From Megalonaias nervosa (lineage: Eukaryota; Mollusca; Bivalvia; Unionida; Unionidae), in contig JAECUM010004938.1 of assembly GCA_016617855.1 (NCBI GenBank), positions 1 to 64,000 on the forward strand: a stretch of 64,000 nt of DNA, written 5' to 3'. Of this stretch, positions 1 to 11,503 are shown piece by piece. How positions within the stretch are numbered: position 1 is the stretch's first letter; each line of letters opens with the position of its first letter. The notes beneath the pieces were generated by a model. The model did no database searches and was not told the origin of the DNA. It saw nothing but the letters and a program-made list of their open reading frames with translations. A program made the translations under genes and the position numbers.

Positions 1-1130
1 TAATTGGCTAATTATTTCGGGCTACGGAATATTTCCATTGCACCGAATTCCAATAATCAAACAAGTAAAATCACACAAATCTAAGAATTCCTTAAACGGG
101 GCGCTATAACCAAATGCGCATCTCCAAAATTTATTACAATATATCTATATATGGCCAAAAAAGATTACGGAAATAGGAACAGAGATAAAGGATCGAAGAA
201 AGAAATTAACACGATATATAACTGAATGAATTAAAGTAATAAAGAAAAACATATAATTACTTAATTCGTTCTTATCGAGTCTTAGAAGGTATTAATTATA
301 TTCCCAGACAATAATCATACGAAGAAAAACACATAATAAAAATGTTTGTATAAATGAAACACTGTTGATTTGTCATTTTTTCAACAATAACATTTTCTCT
401 TTCAAAAACTCGTTCATGTTTTGCGTCTTAATTTGTATAGGAAAGAAAATACATTTACAAATTGTATAACGTCCATTGTACTAAATTTAGCTCATTGTTA
501 TTCCTAATGATAATTTGTGCTGTAACACGGCATTCTCTCCGTAACCTGACTGTAATAATGTAAAGGATACAAACTACGAGAATATCGGAACCTTGTGTTA
601 ACGAAAATCAATAAATTCAGATAATTTGTTTCAGTTTCGTACGGCATCTTAATTACTTCGTGAGAAAAGCAAATACAGTAAAAGCATATTATTAAAAATA
701 CTCTAAAAGAAAATCATACAGCGGAATTAATATTTTCTGATGAATGCAACTTTTTAAAAAGTGCAACTAAAGACTACCTGATTGACTGATTATTCATTTT
801 TGCAGGACTATTTTATGACGAAATTTTGCTTGTTTAAAATCAAGCAAATTGAGGAATACAGGAATAATTCTACCATGACCACTGCTGCTAATACTGTTAA
901 TACAACAAAATTCGTCACAACGAATAACATTACAAATATCCACAACTACAATTGGTGTGAACGAAACGAAATTTTACCACTAAAGCGATATATTTATAAT
1001 CCATTTTATTACCATCTTACATTTAAATTATTTGATCATCACCATATTCCTTCTTATCTTCTTTGTCTTCGTCATTGTCTTCTTCTTGTTTATTTACTTA
1101 CTTATTTTGTAAGTGAGATGCTGATGGCCT
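1..1130. other. AT-rich upstream flank, no gene recognised
   Basis: This stretch precedes the first Mab-21 gene and is not repeated upstream of the other Mab-21 copies; similarity to unit 2 begins only near 1125-1135. An open frame at 782-1138 has no ATG at its start, is Asn/Thr/His-rich and resembles nothing known to me, so I do not call it. The region may hold the promoter and a 5' UTR exon of the gene at 1256, but I see no clear TATA box or initiator. Confidence 0.5.
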
Positions 1131-1255
1131 TAAACTGAAATGGAGCCAGATATATGTCATTATAGTAAATGTGTTTAGTGATGTATAATGTTAACACAAA
1201 TATGGATGACTTTAAGTCATTGCAAATGTTACGACTTTTCAGACTGGAGATCAAC

Positions 1256-3328
1256 ATGGAAGTTCCTGATTATTATAAGGATGTGTCAATAAGACTAATT
1301 AGAGTACTGGACACAGCAGGACTTCGGGAGGACGTTCGGTGGAAGAGAATTAACACGTGTCTGCAGTGTGAGGAGCTTTGGTCAATGCCGTGGTTTGCTA
1401 ATAGTAAACGGTCAGTTCATGTGTTCGGGAGTCAAGCGGAGGCGACTACTACTATGATGTTAAACGCAGATATTGATATCGTTCGTTGTTTTAAAGACAT
1501 CACTGTGCTGCAGGATCTACAGTACTGGAGGCACGGTCCTAAGACATTCCTCATGATCATGGATGACACTACTCCTCCTGGATATGTCAAATTACAAATA
1601 GTACTGTACGATCAGCCGATTCCTGTATGTAATCTTCAAAACAGTAGCATCACGTTAGATAGTTATGGCCGATCTGTTCTGTGGAATACTATACCCATTT
1701 TTAAACGAGAATTAGCTGATGATCATCATGGACCTGCAAATACAAATAATGTGGGTTTCAATCATTCGATGGATAATGTGTATGCTTTACGAGTCCTATC
1801 ATGGCCTTACACAGCCTTAGAGTGGATAACACGACAGAGGGAACACAACTGGCCATCACGAGAAACAGTTTCCATCATTCAACAGTCAGGGGCACTACTT
1901 GTACCAGTTGGACACAAAGAAAGTGATTACAAACATATTGAATGGAGAATATCCTTATCGTATGGGGAGAAAATTCTAGTCTGGCAATTCAACCATACTC
2001 AATACAAATGCTACGTATTACTAAAAATGATTAACAAACATTTAATCAAACCGAAGTTTGGGGAAAATGCGTTGAGTAGCTATCACTGGAAGACCTGTAT
2101 GTTTTGGATGATAGAAACCACACCAGCAGCTCTGTGGGAGCCCCAGAATTTACTGCTTGGCATAGATCTATGTTTGAGAAAGTTGTGTTCTTGGGTAGAG
2201 GAAGGTTATTTCCCTAATTATTTCATTCCGTCTGAAAATATGTTTCTAGGTATAGTGCATGGTCCAATTCAAAGGAACCTGGCTAATAATTTACGCTATC
2301 TAGTTGAACAAAAGGGAAGGTATCTTACTAGAATACCATACGATATGGTCGGGCAAAATCTGATTAGAATATGCCAGTCTCCTATTACACAAATTGACGA
2401 TGAGAACAAATACACTGTCAGCACTCTGGGCTTTATAGTTGTGATCGTGATAACAACTTTGTGGATGACTTGGTTTGATCTTTTAAATACAGGCGTTCAA
2501 GAAAATCCATGTATATTACAAGGAACATTTCCTTCGCATGGAGTACGACAGGAGATTTACACCAGTCTTATGAAATTTTGTTGTTCCAGCCTTGGATCTC
2601 ATCTGGCCTCTAAATGCCTGGAACAAGAAATCATAGAACAGGAAGGTCTAGACTTGGCACACGAGTTTCTTCTGTTGGGGTCATTCTCAGATGTTGCATC
2701 CGGAAAACTAAAGCTGGCCACTTTCTACCTCTTGCAGAACAATGTGATATTGGCAGAACACATACTACAAAATGTTGAAAAGAACTACACATTCCTTGTC
2801 TCTAATATCCAAACAGAGAGCCCCAAGGTTCCTGTCATGCTTAGAATTACTAAAGGCAATCTTTCAACAACAGAATTAATAAGAGATTTTAATGCCTTTC
2901 CAGTGCCTTATCTCCCCTCAGAAATTCATTGCACACCGGGAGCACTTATTCCAGAGATGTTCCGCTCAACAGAGTCATACGAAGGTTCTTTAGATCCTGT
3001 TTTGGACATCTGGCAGTCATGGGCGGTGGTGGATCCTAAATTCTATCTTCATTTTTTAGAGTATCAGTGTTATCACAGGCAGAACAAGATTCCTCAGAAG
3101 ATGGCTGCTTTAGACAACATGATCTGGGTCATTCGACATGAGAGGCTAAAGTACAGAGACACCGCCCTCAATCTCCTGGCCTACTGTCTGAGGAAGGATG
3201 GGTTTGTGTTACAATCCTATATAGCTCTCTCCACGTCATTGAAGCTGAAAAATCACCAGAACGCCGCCAAGTGGCAGATAGCCTACCTGGTCAGCGATGC
3301 TTTCAGATTGGTGGGATACAGACATTGA
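1256..3328 (+). CDS. Mab-21 / cGAS-like receptor (cGLR) family nucleotidyltransferase, intact
   Basis: This is a single uninterrupted reading frame of 690 aa from the preferred start. The frame is open upstream to an ATG at 1169 (719 aa; numbering below follows that longer form). I prefer Met30 (1256) because the family usually starts with a short MEV-type N-terminus and a possible 3' splice site (ttttcag) lies just upstream in both this copy and unit 2. Visible features: the GS motif (Gly87-Ser88), then Asp101-x-Asp103, and Asp202 in an SMD motif placed like the third catalytic Asp of cGAS; a WRISLS strand near 259-264; SSYHWKT (303-309) and NYFIPSENMF (350-359), hallmarks of the Mab-21 C-lobe. 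The Cys/His zinc-thumb of vertebrate cGAS is absent. Residues 440-719 form a helical C-terminal extension typical of the molluscan proteins. Known members make cyclic dinucleotides or other nucleotide products when they sense a ligand in the cytosol; ligand and product here cannot be read from sequence. It is the only intact copy of three. Confidence 0.87.
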   Translation: MEVPDYYKDVSIRLIRVLDTAGLREDVRWKRINTCLQCEELWSMPWFANSKRSVHVFGSQAEATTTMMLNADIDIVRCFKDITVLQDLQYWRHGPKTFLMIMDDTTPPGYVKLQIVLYDQPIPVCNLQNSSITLDSYGRSVLWNTIPIFKRELADDHHGPANTNNVGFNHSMDNVYALRVLSWPYTALEWITRQREHNWPSRETVSIIQQSGALLVPVGHKESDYKHIEWRISLSYGEKILVWQFNHTQYKCYVLLKMINKHLIKPKFGENALSSYHWKTCMFWMIETTPAALWEPQNLLLGIDLCLRKLCSWVEEGYFPNYFIPSENMFLGIVHGPIQRNLANNLRYLVEQKGRYLTRIPYDMVGQNLIRICQSPITQIDDENKYTVSTLGFIVVIVITTLWMTWFDLLNTGVQENPCILQGTFPSHGVRQEIYTSLMKFCCSSLGSHLASKCLEQEIIEQEGLDLAHEFLLLGSFSDVASGKLKLATFYLLQNNVILAEHILQNVEKNYTFLVSNIQTESPKVPVMLRITKGNLSTTELIRDFNAFPVPYLPSEIHCTPGALIPEMFRSTESYEGSLDPVLDIWQSWAVVDPKFYLHFLEYQCYHRQNKIPQKMAALDNMIWVIRHERLKYRDTALNLLAYCLRKDGFVLQSYIALSTSLKLKNHQNAAKWQIAYLVSDAFRLVGYRH

Positions 3329-4252
3329 CTTGTAGGACTCTTTATCTAATGGTTGCAGTTCTTGGCCTGTAAAACAGAGATTGAGGAAGTAAATATAAGA
3401 AATATGCAGATCATTAGTATCACTACTTGAATTAACTGTCAAAAATTTTATTAAGGAGGTAAAAATGTAACATTCATTTTTCTTTTGTAAAATCTCGTTT
3501 TGTACAAAGAAAGATTATGCAATATATTAAGTGTAGTAACTGTCTTATGTTGAATATCTTAGAGGAAAATGCATCCATCTATTTGTAGGAGTAAAATTTT
3601 TTAACGTCAGCTGCACGGAATCTTTACAATTTAATTGACTTATTTTATGCACTATTTCTGTTTTAATTAGTTTTACAGATATTTTGTTTACGTTACCTGT
3701 ATAGTAACTGATCATAAATAATAATGATTCTTTGTTTGATCACACAAACACAACTGTTAAGTCTTGAGTTTAAATGCATTCTTTATGCAAACTGCGTTTT
3801 AACCCCATAGTCACCAATCATTATCTTTGATTGAATTCAAATATATGCTAAGGCCGTTTCATCTATTTGAATAATTATTTAACCGTTGTTGAGGCTGAGT
3901 TCTGATCAAGTCTTTCTGAATACTGTCCTTTTTATAGTATACAATCATGTAGGTTTATTATCTAACATAGATCATTAAAACATAGCCTCGCTTTCTTTCA
4001 CTTCAGTCCCTAACTTTTTATAATATCAATCTCCATCTCTCATAGTTTCGCTTCTTCCCTCTTGCATCCTCGGACGGTTGACGTATGAACACCCAACTCG
4101 ATAGCCAATTGTGTTTAACACCAGATGTCCAGGGATTCAAGCTTCTCTTTAAAGGTACAAGCTGTATGTTCCCATACACTGTTATCCATTATAAATGCCC
4201 ACTAATTAACACTTTACCACCTATTCAATTGAATGATTTCTGCAAGAATAAT
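3329..4252. other. 3' flank of the Mab-21 gene, duplicated in units 2 and 3
   Basis: No gene is seen. It probably includes the 3' UTR; there is no strong AATAAA close to the stop, and one lies near 4394. The same sequence follows the broken copies at 29153-29967 and 56885-57540, so it travelled with the gene. Confidence 0.6.
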
Positions 4253-5148
4253 TGTTAATCAATAATTGGGTCATTTTTGTAGGGAATGGATGATATTATT
4301 TATTCGTAAACTGATCACGAGGTGATTGTCAAACATCAATGTCAAGCGACATGCATGTGTTGTGGCTTTCATCTTTGGTTGTGTATGCGGGTTAATAAAC
4401 AAATATATGTTGGCTTTTGTTTAAGCAACGATTATGCATAGAATGAATTGAAGACAAACACAAAGAAGGCAGGCTTAGTGACTTTATTGCTATGGATCAA
4501 TAATAACAAGAGTAACCATCATGAGATGGCATCTTTAACAATAAACTAATATCAAAGTCAGCTGGGTTCTTAGAAGAATTACGTTTTTTTCCCATTGGAT
4601 TAGTCAGTCAGGCTGTTTCTTTAATGATGTGGGATATTCGCTAAATATCAAGTACTGAGTAGGAGAAAATGCATTTTAACACCGTATGTTTCTATAAAAA
4701 AAGAGTACTGTGCAAATGATTTCATTCCTATTTTGGATTCTTATTTCCTGTGTTCTTGTTGTAACATCAGTCTGCAGATATATTTAATGTTGTGTTTAGA
4801 GACTTTGAAGATATACATTTGTTCGGATTATTCATTTGAATTACAAAGTTCTTATTGGACTAAAATATTGTTCTCGGACTATTGTGAATTATTCAAAGGA
4901 GCTCTGGAAACTGCCGTTGTGACACAGCAGGACTGTTGCCAGACGGATACATTTGAGAATCTGAAATTAATTTGGAGTATTCAATTATTCTAGTCTTGTG
5001 TATAACTTTTATGCTTATTTTGGATACTGTAAGTTCCTGTTAAATTTTCATTTTGTAACAGTGATAATAACATTATTTGTTATGTTTTACAAAACTTGTT
5101 GATTTTGCTTCATTCTTTTACTTAGTTAATGACAATAGAGTCGTAACA
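4253..5148 (+). repeat. LTR-like remnant (diverged gypsy LTR)
   Basis: The last 120 bases (5030-5148) are clearly similar to the 3' ends of the gypsy LTRs at 17960-18870 and 13288-14245: a taagtt-type motif, then ttatttgtta, a ttttacaaaacttgttg block, and a terminal gtcgtaaca. The left end is uncertain; a TGTTAATC at 4253 would give about 896 bp, close to the other LTRs (911-958 bp), and would pair TGTTA with TAACA. I see no target-site duplication. In the partial unit the homologous sequence begins inside this element at 23208. Confidence 0.5.
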
Positions 5149-7659
5149 TCTTGCTGTCCAAGTTTCCTTCTGACATCTTTCTGAACGTTTCCCAAGTGAA
5201 TCAGAGCACTAATCTAACATGATCAATCAATAAACAGGTGCTTGTGCATGTTGTGTGATACAGTTGCCTAGTTATATTTTTTCAAAATATTACAATCAGC
5301 CTGCACAATTGTTTCAGTGATCAAGATAAACGATTGTTCAAATTGCACGTCAACTACATTAAACTTTATCTGATGAGATAACCATAATTGCAAAGAGTGG
5401 AAATTAAGGGCGTAATTTGAGCTTAAAATGGGTACTATTCAGCCAAAACTGGAAAGGTTGGTATCTATGCCTATCACAATAACACTCCCGTTATACACAT
5501 TTAGTAGTCTTCTTTCTAGCATGAGAGTCAACCCATTTGCGAAATTTGTTAAAGATAGACTCTGAAGAATTAAAGTCATCATGGAAACCAAATATCTTAA
5601 CTGCAGGAGAGCCGGACAGACAGACGCAGATTATGATGGATACTAAAATAACATATTAAGCTCTGCAATACTGATTGGATATAAAACAAAAAATTACAAA
5701 TGAAAGAAATGTATACAAATTATAAAAATCTATTTGACTTACAAAGATAACTATAAAATAGAAAAGTTACACACAAGTTTGACAACCAAGAAGATTTTAA
5801 AAAAGAGAATTAGTTTACATAAGGCAGACAGTACTTGCAGATAAGAAAAAGGCAGCTTACTACAATCACAATTTTTCTTTTCTGAGACCAATCAGTCCTT
5901 GAAGTACTGTATCTTCATCACTTTGCTCTGGATTTTTGGTGCAAAGATAGAACTGAAGTTGTATTACCAATAAAAGTGCATGATATAAAATGTCAAGCTC
6001 CATTGATATGCCATGAAAAATGCTGAAACTACTAAGTTAAGATTGTTTTCTTTTAACATATAAAAATGCTACTATATAAGAAATAGTTTCTCACTCAAAA
6101 CAAGTTATGTAAGAATCAACACAAGTTTAGACCCCTGTTTACTTGACGTTTTTGAACTCAAACTCCTTTTCAAGGAAATCCTAATAAAACATCAGTGTTA
6201 AAAATAGTTGTGCTTGGAGCCGTGGGGCTAACAGATGCTGGATCTGGATACTATAAAACAAAGAATGATAGACCATTGGGGTACACAATTATACCATGAT
6301 CTGATCTAACAATCTAACTCATGATTCAACAAAATAAATTAGAAACAAGAATCATTTTCAATAAATAATAACAAGGGAAACAGAAAACATTAAAGCTAAC
6401 TATTTTAAATTAAAAATCCTTCTCTGGGCTGCAAAATGAAAGCTTGATCATCCGGTTCATGTACTGAGAGAATGCCAGGCTATCCTCTGATCATTTGTCA
6501 ACAAAGTATAAATAACTTATACAAAATATTGCGGTCATCCAAATTGCGTCGTCAATAACAACTGACATGTCTTTCTAGGCTTAAAACAAATCTCTGACAT
6601 GTTCAAAATTAGCAAAAGCAAGACTTTATAAATATTAAAGTTTGCAAACAGAAATGGAGGATATTAATGTGTACAAATCTTATCACAGCTTCCTCTAATT
6701 ATAAAGTAATAGACTGGGTCCATAACTGCCAACGATGCTATGAATGATTGAAACTTCGGTGAAACCTGTGCTTATATCAATGTTGGAGAAGGAGAATGTA
6801 TGAACAAAACACGTCATATGTGCAATAATAATTTGAGTTTACAATTAAGTATATTTCACTTTATAGTAATTGTGCATTTAATCTTGTCAAATAATAACAA
6901 GTTTAAAAGGGAAAATATATAATACCATATATACTCACTTCTAAATCCCAATTAAAACCAACACGCTGCTGCAGCATAATGTGCCAGTAGATCAGCGTCT
7001 ACTGATTTCTCCTAAGAAATTGCCAGATTTACATGGCATTATCCAACATCAGATCTGGGCTTTGTGCAGTCTGTAGTTGGATTTGACTTACAGGCAAGTA
7101 TATTGGGTGCTACACTTCATGCTTCTTTCAGTCCTTACTGTCATACATCTGATAGAACAGACTGTATGATTAACATTGAAACAATATTATCTGACATTGG
7201 CTGAATACAACAGTGACTAATTAGCACAACAATTTAAGGCAGTTTAAGAAAACAGGTTATAGTGATGTCCAATTAAAAGTACAATGATTTTAACAAAGTG
7301 GATTGCAACATTTCTTGACCGCGACATTAAGGTAAATATATTTTCTGAGCTTCACTACCCATTTCCACATTTTGATAAGTTTTCCCACCTTAAAAAAATC
7401 CTGTCAACCCTCCGCGAAACACCAGAATGACCTTGTAACCCTGATTTGGATTGCAACCTTGGGCCTGATGGATGTTGAAAATGTTTAATAATTTATTTTT
7501 ATTTTTGCTTTTCCCATTTTTATATTTTTCAGCAGGGGGCTACAGCGTCACTACATTTTGTTCAATCTTGTTTTAAACAGAAGGGTACTATAATGAAAGA
7601 GAACTGTATTTCTCCACCGCCCACCCTCTATCATTTTGACAATCTCCACTGTCCACCCT
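5149..7659. other. Anonymous duplicated block downstream of the P450 exon
   Basis: No gene is recognised. The block recurs at 23327-25921 and 31762-34344, and in part at 60700-61461. A short minus-strand exon-like stretch near 6960-7080, with a gtgag-like donor and about 40 open codons in the copies at 25150-25270 and 33590-33700, is broken here. I cannot assign it to a family. Confidence 0.5.
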
Positions 7660-8013
7660 CCATGACTTTGACAATTTATCTTCAAAGATCAGCTTGTGGT
7701 CTGGAGGGCAAAGCACAGTCATTTCACCTTTGGAGTCAAATCTGGGACAACACCATCGTGAAATTTCAACGTAAACCTCTGCACTAACCCTGTATATTTC
7801 AGCTGGAGTTCTGGCTTCGCCACCGTTTCCCAAAGACAATCCCGTTGACCTGCAGAGAAAGGTAACCCTCTCTTTGGGTTTGGTCAAAGTTTATTCCCTT
7901 TTGCAAATATCTTTCTGGATTGAACTTCACAACCTCATCCCATTTGTGTGGGTCATGATGCAAACCCTAGTGGTTAATAATCACCATGGTCCCTTTTGGA
8001 ATTTCATAATATC
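7660..8013 (-). pseudogene. Cytochrome P450 orphan terminal exon, copy 1
   Basis: Read on the minus strand, an AG acceptor at 8014-8015 precedes an exon coding the end of a microsomal P450. It has the KGTMVIIN strand, HHDPHKW, an FNPERYL (PERF) motif, the haem-binding loop FSAGQRDCLW, ETVAKPEL of helix L, and a C-terminus ending near LIFEDKLSKS. The haem Cys is present, but the Gly two residues on is Trp. There is a stop in place of Trp after IINH, a stop in the insert before the haem loop (NKL-stop), a frameshift before the C-terminus, and the natural stop has become Trp (TAG to TGG). No helix I (AGxDT) or helix K (ExxR) exon is found nearby. The motifs look like P450 clan 2; the subfamily is not determinable. 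The orientation is opposite to the Mab-21 gene. Confidence 0.82.
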
Positions 8014-9941
8014 CTGAATTATTGAAAGACAAACAAAATCCGATATGTATTTATTTCACTGCATAGAAATCACATTAAAATAAGACTCTAATGTTGACAT
8101 TCTGTTGCCTTGTATATGTTTTCCAGATTCATAATTATGCAAACCCAACCATTATGGACTGTAAGATGTAAATGAAAACCAAAATCGAAGTACCATAATG
8201 GAAGAAATATCATTGCTAAATTTAAGAAAATTGTGTAATAATGATTTATGCAAATGTGATACAATTATGTGCGGTAGACAGGTTGATGAAGAATAAGCAT
8301 CAAAATACTAGTTTAATGTGCAATTTTCTTCAATACTACCCGCTGGAAGTAAACAAGATTATCATAGGGTTTTTTCAGTTAAACAACCATATTTATTCCC
8401 TTTCAATTTCTTCATTCAATCATCAACGCACCGTACGTCATTTCTAGTCAATAAACAATCGGCAGAATGTGATTAACAAGGGAACAGACTCTACGTACCA
8501 TACCCACTTACACATAAGTTTTATTCAACAGCAACTGCACAAATCCAAAGCTGCTATTGCTAGGAGTGTATGGTAGAACAATAAACACAGACCCTGATCT
8601 GCAATAGAAAATACTGCACATGTTCATTAGAGTATTAGGCTCCATACAATTCTGAATCCCAGTAGCTGAATACATGCAAAGAATAGGATTGTTTGTATGC
8701 CACAAATGTACAGTAAAACGTAATATAAACTGAAAATATTTATTTGACAGTCTCACTCAACACGGACTAAAAGAAAAGCCATTTAATTTCGATTTTCAGA
8801 AAAGAAACCTTATTCTAGCCATCATTTCCATGGATGACGTCAACTTAAATCTGTTTTGAGGTCCACGGTTATAGGAAATTTTGCAGAGTCGTTGAAGCAA
8901 GTTGTGTTGTCATATTCACATCAACCGTTCATTCCGAGCTAATTATTACTGTCAAGATGTTAGGTAAAAAATTGTAAAAGGAAATATGCTTACTGAAATA
9001 AATCAAATCATTAAAATATATAAGAGTGCCATAAAGGGGAACGACTAAAACTGGTTTACAAAGTTCAGGGCCTGGCTTCAGTAAGGCCATTTCTTGAAGC
9101 TATTCGCTATACAAAGATTTAGGCTTTAGTTTCATTGGACAAAGAAGTAAACTAATCTTAATGTTTAGGCATCGAAACCATTGTAGTTGATTTTACTAAG
9201 TTAGTTAATATTCTCTTATTCACCAGAACTGGTCATTCATTCTAGGGCTTGCTTTTTGGGGCAGAGGCTGGTAGGTTAATGCCATTTGTCCTTTGCAGGA
9301 TCCATCTAGAATTTGTTGTTGACAAAAGTTTAACGTCCATTTTAAAGTACACTCCATAAAATAAAAAGAATTATTACTTTTTCTGGCACAAATCCAATCA
9401 ATTCATAGTTCTAACATGAAAACCTGATGTTTGGTATATTTTCTATTCATTTGTTCGAGTTGGTTGATTTTATTAGAACTGACTCAACAGTTTAGGAGAA
9501 ATCTGTATTTAATTTATAGTCTTTCCGACGAAAGAAGTGCGCCACTGTCTCGTTGAGGGCATATGTGATGTGTAATAGGTAGTTGCGGTTATGCCATGTT
9601 AGTTATACCGAAAATGACCCAATTGTCATGAGAAAGAGAGTAGGTAAGTACACTAGTATTGTACGTTTGAGTAAGGATGCATGAAAATTATCGCGTATGT
9701 GCCGTTATAAAATAACAATGAGCAACTGTTATCCCAAAACTTAATATCATGCTTATACTTGTAATCATTAAAACTAAAATCTCTCACATGTTGTGAAGAA
9801 TGCATTTTATGTGCACGTTCATCCGTGATCCTCTGTTGACCAGTGTGTTCAATATCTTATATCGTAGGCCAACTCACAATAACTAATAAAATAAATAAAA
9901 GACATGACATTAATAATATCTGTATAATTTTCACGTATAGG
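8014..9941. other. Anonymous duplicated block upstream of the P450 exon
   Basis: No gene is recognised. It recurs at 34701-36680, in part at 26271-26935, and in pieces at 61687-62790 and 63240-63920. The preceding P450 exons expected on the minus strand at higher coordinates were not found. Confidence 0.5.
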
Positions 9942-10018
9942 CTGCTGTTGCTGTTGTGGGGCTTAACGCCATTTTTCAGCACACGATAGGCTATACATGG
10001 CGGCCAGTATTAATGGTA
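9942..10018 (-). repeat. 5'-truncated SINE fragment
   Basis: This is the reverse complement of the last roughly 75 bp of the SINE at 19541-19799: the GTTGTTGTT-type tail, the aaaatggcgtt block and the ccgccatgta block. The tRNA-like head is missing. Units 2 and 3 lack it at the equivalent position (near 36690 and 63920), so it inserted into unit 1 only. Confidence 0.75.
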
Positions 10019-10023
10019 ATCGT

Positions 10024-10059
10024 ATATACATACATACATACATATATACATACATACAT
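10024..10059. repeat. (ATAC)n microsatellite
   Basis: A tetranucleotide tract interrupted by a few TA steps. Equivalent tracts occupy the same position in unit 2 (36692-36732) and unit 3 (63925-64000), so the repeat predates the duplications. Confidence 0.9.
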
Positions 10060-10597
10060 TAATCTGACTCCGACATTTACAAGACTAAATTTGATTTCCA
10101 AAAGTGGATATTGTGTAGGTCTGGCATTAACTCTCTGAAAATTAATTCATTTAACGCCTTTAAAAATAATAAATTAGCGTAATTGTTTAAAGTAATAGCC
10201 ATCTTAATGAATATAGTGTGCAAAACTAAATGCCAAAAATATTGACGTAATCTAATTATACAATAATTTTCGAAAAAGCAGTGAATCGCAAAATTAATGA
10301 CCTATACTCTCTTTTATTTTCACTCATTTCTAGACTGGTTCTACTTCTATCGTATCATCTGTGCCATGAATCCTTAAGAAGTGATTAGCTATCTTCGGTT
10401 GACTCTCTTGTGCACTATTTGCAGTTGCGTACCTTGTAGGCCTATTTTGCTATCCCATGTTGTTTTTCGTCGAAAGTCCAATTAGTCCCGATAAAAATCT
10501 ATAGTTCTTTAATTCAAGTAAGTAATATTTCTCAATGGAAAAAATATCCCACATTTCTATTCTAAATACATATGAAAATGTGCCTTCTAAATGTCTA

Positions 10598-10649
<52 letters not shown>

Positions 10650-11503
10650 TGAACTTACATCTTCCCTAACCAATGTTCCGATATGCTAATCTTATCTATA
10701 CCTTAGCGGATCCAGCAGATATTTTAATGCATCGTCCTAGCGACATCTATTGGATTCCATGAGTTGCCTCTGTTAGTATGCAATGCCAACCTTCCAACAG
10801 CGTGTAACAGAGAGAATCCATTACAGGTGTATCTGATAATAGGTATTTGTACAAATACCGACCGGCAGTGGCAAATTGCTGATTCATGAGTCCATTCAAG
10901 TCGTGTGCTCCCTTATTTCGATCATGTAAAAATAGTGTTTTAATTCGAGAAACTTATTTTTAATTGGATGCTGTGGCTTGCTTCCGAATGCAATAAAATT
11001 CACAGACCCGAAGCACATAAATATCTGCTCGATCCTCCAAGGTGTCGATAGGGTTAACGTACTGGAACCCTGGCTAGCATAGATGGTCGACTTAGTACAG
11101 CGCCTAATCTTTAGAAACTCTAAGCGCTTACAATATTAGATAACACATAAAAACATACACAAGGACAAGATTACAAAAACAAACACCATGAAGTTGGACA
11201 ACATAACTATTCTTACAATAATTATGAAAGTAAACATTATTACGTCATTAACTCTGTTCTTAGAGTCGACATAGGTGAGTTTAAGAGCACACATGAATGA
11301 GCACACGAATTACCGTGTGTCTAAAATGAATAAGCAATTCTTTCCACAAAGCTGGGCCCTGGTTTGCAAAACAATGGTATTCGAATGACTTCGTTTCAAC
11401 AGAGGGAATAATGAGAATACTAGAGTCAGAAGATGAACGTAAGTTTCTAGACGGGATGTACATAATGGATGAGGTCAGATAGGTATAATGGACTGTAGCC
11501 TGC
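10060..11503. other. Anonymous block with (AAT)n, left of the gypsy element
   Basis: No gene is recognised. It contains an (AAT)n tract at 10598-10648. The block is duplicated at 36733-36970 plus 38870-40050, interrupted there by a 1.9 kb insertion. Short open frames near 11281-11463 recur in unit 2 but resemble nothing I recognise. Confidence 0.5.

Noticed and set aside
782..1138. 118-codon open frame upstream of the Mab-21 gene
   Set aside because: It begins at a TTG, is low in complexity, is not conserved upstream of the other copies and has no recognisable motif.
5880..5965. Possible final P450 exon on the minus strand (ending YFKD-stop)
   Set aside because: The exon at 7660-8013 already contains the complete C-terminus and natural stop (seen in copies 2 and 3), and no P450 motif is visible here.
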